DNA of 64,000 bases, taken from contig JAGFBZ010001254.1 in the NCBI GenBank assembly GCA_018398805.1, positions 1,240,001-1,304,000 on the forward strand, given 5' to 3'. Below, piece after piece: positions 60,055-64,000 of this stretch (its first letter is position 1; every line of letters starts with the position of its first letter). The DNA is from Hirundichthys speculiger (taxonomy: Eukaryota; Chordata; Actinopteri; Beloniformes; Exocoetidae). The notes beneath the pieces were generated by a model that was given only the letters and a program-made list of their open reading frames with translations, was not told the DNA's origin and made no database searches. Made by a program: the position numbers and the translations under genes.

Positions 60055-62478
60055 AATGTATTATCCATACAGTTTTAATGCTAACTTTCAATGGAAAGCC
60101 AGTAAAGTCCTACAGCAGATATTACATTGGTAGAGAAAACCAAAGTATTGAGAGGCATTTTAAAACTATCAATTACAACTGGCACCAACAATAGATCAGA
60201 AGCATTTCCTATGGGAATTGTTTGATGTTTGTCACAGAAAGTGGATCATTGGCCAAATGGATTTTCTGATTTTGGAAGTGTATCTATGTCAGTCCGTCAT
60301 CACCAGAACTCAAGGAGTCACCTGAAAACATTTACTTGCATCAAAGCTTTGAGGAAAAACAGGACAGAACTTAAGCTTGATGAACAACTACAACTACAAC
60401 AGATGTAACTGACAGGGCAGACCCAAGCTCCAGTATCCCCATTTCCAAGTTCAAGTGATGCAGGAACTAAAGAAAACTGCAATTCCTCGGCTGACCACTA
60501 GATGCTGGCTCTAAAACAGAGCAAATCCCCATGGAGCCCCTACATTAAAATGCCCAACATTGCAGCAGAAATAAACATATTAACAACCTGGTACAAAAAA
60601 AACAGTTTTGGTTCCTATAGTTAGATTTTATATACACAACTGACAACTCAAGGGAGGGGTTGTACTACATCAGGTAAAAGGATATAAAATGATAACATTT
60701 ATGGCAGACAAGTTATCAAATAGCATCCAGTGAATTTCAGACATTGAAATGAAATCAGGTGTGAGAGTACATGGCATATTTAGGTAACTGTTTATGGAGG
60801 ACACATTTGGAAGTAAGTGACAGAACTTGACATACCATCATGGTCAGGTGAAGCTGCAGACCCAGCTGGGTGTGGCTGGTCAGAATCTGAATACACAAAT
60901 TAAAAACTGTTCTAAGACATCTATAGGCTAGATTCTTTACTCTGGAGTATTTTACTTTTTTATGTTTTTAATTGGTGGAAACAAATTGATGATCTATGTA
61001 TGTTTCCAAAGATGAAGTCTGTGAGTACATATTAAAGTTAAAATCAAAGATATCAACTCATATAGAAAAATATCCCAGTTTTAATAGTTGACCATATTTG
61101 CAGCAAAAACCTTGTCAGTCATCTATCAGGGTGAAAAATAAAATGACACTAAAGTAATCGCTCATTAATCATAATCAAGGTAACATGTTGATAGTCGTGA
61201 TGTTGATTTGCGGTCACATCACCATCTCTAATCTGCACTTCTTTTCTTTTTGGGTATTCTGTTCCTGGCTGGGCAAAATATAATGGAAATCAAGACCATT
61301 TTTTCCCCTTAGCACAATTCCTGCAAACCACAGATGTTAAAAATTCATGTTTCTGAACAAAAATACTTAGCTGACTTCACACAGTAGTTAGATGAGCTAA
61401 AAGTATACCACATACATACATCCGAAAACATTTAACTGCTTCGTGCTGGATAAAAGTTTTCACACATTCAGATGTCCATAGTCTGTCTAATAAACTCTGG
61501 AGCTCAAGTTGACAAAAATATCAAATAGATCAGGAACATTGTGGTGAGAACACACCCACTGGAGTTTAGAAAGCTTCTTCTCTCAATTTGTTTTATAAAA
61601 AAGTTGTAAATATTTGTTTCAACCTACTGCTACCAGAAAGCGGCACCGTGTGCAATCAATACCTTTGCTGCTGTAAAACTTAATTGAAATGGTGACTGCT
61701 GAGGGTGGCCACATGAAGTAATCATCAACCCAGAATGCACTGTGCCCATAAAGTAAATGCAGGCACTCTGTTTCAAAATATGTCATAAACTTTGAAATAA
61801 TAAAATATTACTTGTGATTTTAACAGCATAGTTTAATGGGAAAAGATAATCAGGACATATAAAGCCCTTCAAATCTTTTTTGTCTGGGTCCTTTTAACGA
61901 AGTATGTGAGGTAAGTAGCAGCAGAACAAGACCTCAACTTACACTCTCCTCATTTACTTTCTGCTCATGTTGTCCACTCATCTCTGACCCTTTTCTCCTC
62001 TCTCATCCCTTTGATACCCTTTAATGTCTCCTCCTTTTTCCTTGCCTGTTCTAATCTCGCCAAATACATACAGCCCCTTTTTGTCGAGAAGAAAGGAGGC
62101 CCTTTTTTGCCCAAGCGCGGGAGCAATGAACAAAACTGATGTGGCAGATGAAGAGACAGACGGACAGAGAGTCGTCTCATAAAACAGGGACATGAATGAT
62201 GGACAGCCCCTGCACTTGCTACAGAAGATTAACTGCGCTGCACAGCCATTTCTTCCAAGTCCCATAAGAAACTGAGTCAAGGTGAACGCCAAAACATGAT
62301 GAAACTGGGTGCAATCTGGCCCCCAGCAGATAAAAATGTGACAGCCATCTTTAATTTCATCAGCTGTAATACACACATTGTGTAATTATAGTGTAAATAC
62401 CAAGCCTAATGTTCATTATAGACAAAAAAAAAGAAATATTTTTGACTGGAGAAGCATGAATGTCAGTCCTGCTCCAAA
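60055..62478. other. No recognisable gene
   Basis: AT-rich sequence. I found no repeat family signature, no exon with good splice sites and no hairpin worth listing. Confidence 0.45.
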
Positions 62479-62479
62479 C

Positions 62480-62480
<1 letters not shown>

Positions 62481-62512
<32 letters not shown>
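62481..62512. repeat. Poly(C) run, 32 bp
   Basis: Uninterrupted run of 32 C. Runs like this are often mis-sized in assemblies. Confidence 0.95.
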
Positions 62513-62519
62513 TTAAGGT

Positions 62520-63670
62520 GAAGAGACATTTCACCAGTGGCGTCGGTGGCGGATAAATATAAAGTTGCCACAGGTGTAGACGTAAGAGATTCCCAGTATG
62601 GCAGAAGATATGGATTGCTATTTTTACCCATATTTTCTTTTTACTGGCTGTGATACATTTAGATGAGTTTCTTACCGTATTTCTGCCGGACACTGACTCT
62701 TCAAAAGAAAAAATTAAAAGAAGAAGCATCAAAGAGATAACAGATACTGTGTTCCCTGACAGAAAAGATTTGGGTTTGTAGTCCGCAGTTCACCATGCAC
62801 CAGTGTACTTTGTGTTTTCATTTTGAAGGTGTACTGGGTTTTTATTAAAGATGTCTCAAGGCAGCGGGAATTGGCAGGGGTGAACGTGGATAAAAACGTC
62901 CTTTGTACATGGATGCTTTTCTCTCCTGTGCTCAGATACTGTAACAAGAGACGTGGTCTAAACCACAGGGCTGGTTTGTTAAGCGTACGGGAGGCAGTTG
63001 AGGAGGATGGACTATGTGTGTGTGTGAAGGTGGGCAAAAGTGCCAGAAGTCAAAACAGACTGAAAGTGATGATCCACAGTGAGCCAGTGGACTGGCCTGG
63101 TCCAGCGCTTTCTCTTGTTTCCATCTAACAATCTATCGATTCTGTGTTTCCTAATGAGTTCTTTTTGGCCATGTGGGATTTGTGTCTGGCGGTCTTCCAT
63201 TCGCTCTCTTTACTTCACAAGAATGTGGTGCTGCCCCCGCCATTTATGACTTTTCTTTTAAAACTTCCAAATAAATCTTCGAAGTAAAGTTATTTGCTCT
63301 TCAGCGGTTTCTGCTTATTAGGACTTTATTTAGCAGAAAAGAAAAAACAGCTTCACATTGAGCCTCTTTGAAATCAACATCATCATTATTTGCTGCTTTC
63401 CTGCCTCCAGGCTGTGGTGAGCCACTTCTCTCAAAACTGTTTGGACACATTTTTCAGTATAATAACATAATTTAGCTGCAAGCATATTTCAAGACAAATA
63501 TGACACAGAAATAAGCTTATTAGTTTATGACAGTCTCATAATTGCTCAGCTTTGAGTTGGACTTGCAAAAAAAAAAGAAGAAGAAAGAAAGAGAAAGAGA
63601 GATACAAAAATGAGTCAAAGTAGCTCTTTATTTTCAAATATCTAATTGTAAAATGTTTTTAATTGTTTAC
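62520..63670. other. No recognisable gene
   Basis: A 101-codon plus-strand frame (62823-63128) has no family motif. A purine-rich AAG/GAAA tract lies at 63567-63602. Confidence 0.4.
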
Positions 63671-63675
63671 TGCAG

Positions 63676-63720
63676 GAACATACAGCCTTCTGGACAGGTT
63701 TCAAGGATGATATCAGACCA
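63676..63720 (+). CDS. Candidate 45-nt host exon
   Basis: The segment sits between a T-rich acceptor (TTTAATTGTTTACTGCAG) and a consensus donor GTGAGTGAGT. In phase 0 it encodes EHTAFWTGFKDDIRP without a stop; a second phase is also open. Its length is a multiple of three, as in many microexons. I do not recognise the protein. Evidence is splice-site quality only, so this may be chance. Confidence 0.3.
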
Positions 63721-63859
63721 GTGAGTGAGTCGTTTTCAACTATGCAATAATTCCATTGCGATATTGGAAACTATTATATGTCCTGTAAATATACATAAAC
63801 ATGCCATACATCTGGCGACAAGCACACAGTGTTCAGGTTGTTAAAAGAAACACAACCAG

Positions 63860-63969
63860 CGGAGGATCTCAGCTGTGTGGCAGCTCTTTAACCTGAATGA
63901 TTTCAAGAAAAAGGAAGTCCAAATACACAGCTTCAGTCTAGCGTACAACAGCGATGAAACCTGGATGCT
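63860..63969 (+). CDS. Candidate host exon with GTAAGT donor
   Basis: An open frame read as RRISAVWQLFNLNDFKKK, then EVQIHSFSLAYNSDETWM, ends two bases into a codon at a consensus GTAAGTG donor (63970 on). Only this frame of the plus strand is open. The acceptor is uncertain: AG at 63858-63859 or 63871-63872, both with a weak pyrimidine tract. It follows the 45-nt candidate by about 140 bp, a typical short fish intron. The family is not recognised. Confidence 0.3.
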
Positions 63970-64000
63970 GTAAGTGTCATCGCAGCACCAGCTGTTCAAC

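Noticed and set aside
62416..62732. Glycine-rich proteins encoded across the poly(C) run
   Set aside because: The glycine stretch is the translation of the homopolymer on the minus strand.

Overview
This window reads as nuclear DNA of a ray-finned (teleost) fish. It is AT-rich, full of homopolymer runs and microsatellites, and has no dense ORF layout. The mobile elements are those typical of teleost genomes: Rex3-like RTE, L1-like and jockey/L2-type LINE pieces, Tc1-like transposons, hAT derivatives and tRNA-derived SINEs with GATG-type tails. No complete host protein-coding gene, rRNA or functional tRNA gene was found. Nearly all the short ORFs look like chance or transposon debris. The species cannot be named from the sequence.

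Layout. 0.1-7 kb: mostly unannotated DNA with a 110-bp inverted-repeat MITE, a frameshifted THAP-domain remnant (2.56-2.95 kb) and a 175-bp hAT MITE. 7-12.7 kb: a dense transposon cluster holding a SINE, two same-strand Rex3-like pieces (3' half at 7.6-8.5 kb, 5' half at 11.0-12.1 kb), between them a 1,039-bp hAT element with an 8-bp target duplication and a nested SINE, part of a TTAA-type element, a minisatellite and a cluster of perfect hairpins; a LINE endonuclease fragment follows. 12.7-35.7 kb: gene-poor sequence with few recognisable repeats and some stretches that may be conserved non-coding elements. 35.7-45.2 kb: a foldback region, a Tc1 transposase pseudogene with the last catalytic Glu changed to Gln, two more hAT elements with exact 8-bp duplications, SINE pieces and the 3' end of an L1-like LINE. 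45.2-49.1 kb: featureless. 49.1-57 kb: a spliced-looking exon of a mobile-element gene, a pair of about 145-bp inverted arms 3.3 kb apart enclosing transposon-derived coding debris, a DNA transposon, a Tc1 end and a complete 409-bp TTAA-flanked MITE. 57.7-60.05 kb: two near-complete SINEs, each with an 11-bp target duplication. 63.68-63.97 kb: two candidate host exons with consensus splice donors, the only hint that a host gene may enter at the right edge.

The genes do not form a pathway. The biology visible here is the accumulation, nesting and decay of mobile elements, with target duplications intact enough to reconstruct several insertions. I found no convincing new functional system. The best leads are the inverted-arm structure at 50.8-54.4 kb, the recurring perfect short-loop hairpins, the split Rex3 pair and the possible exons at the right edge.
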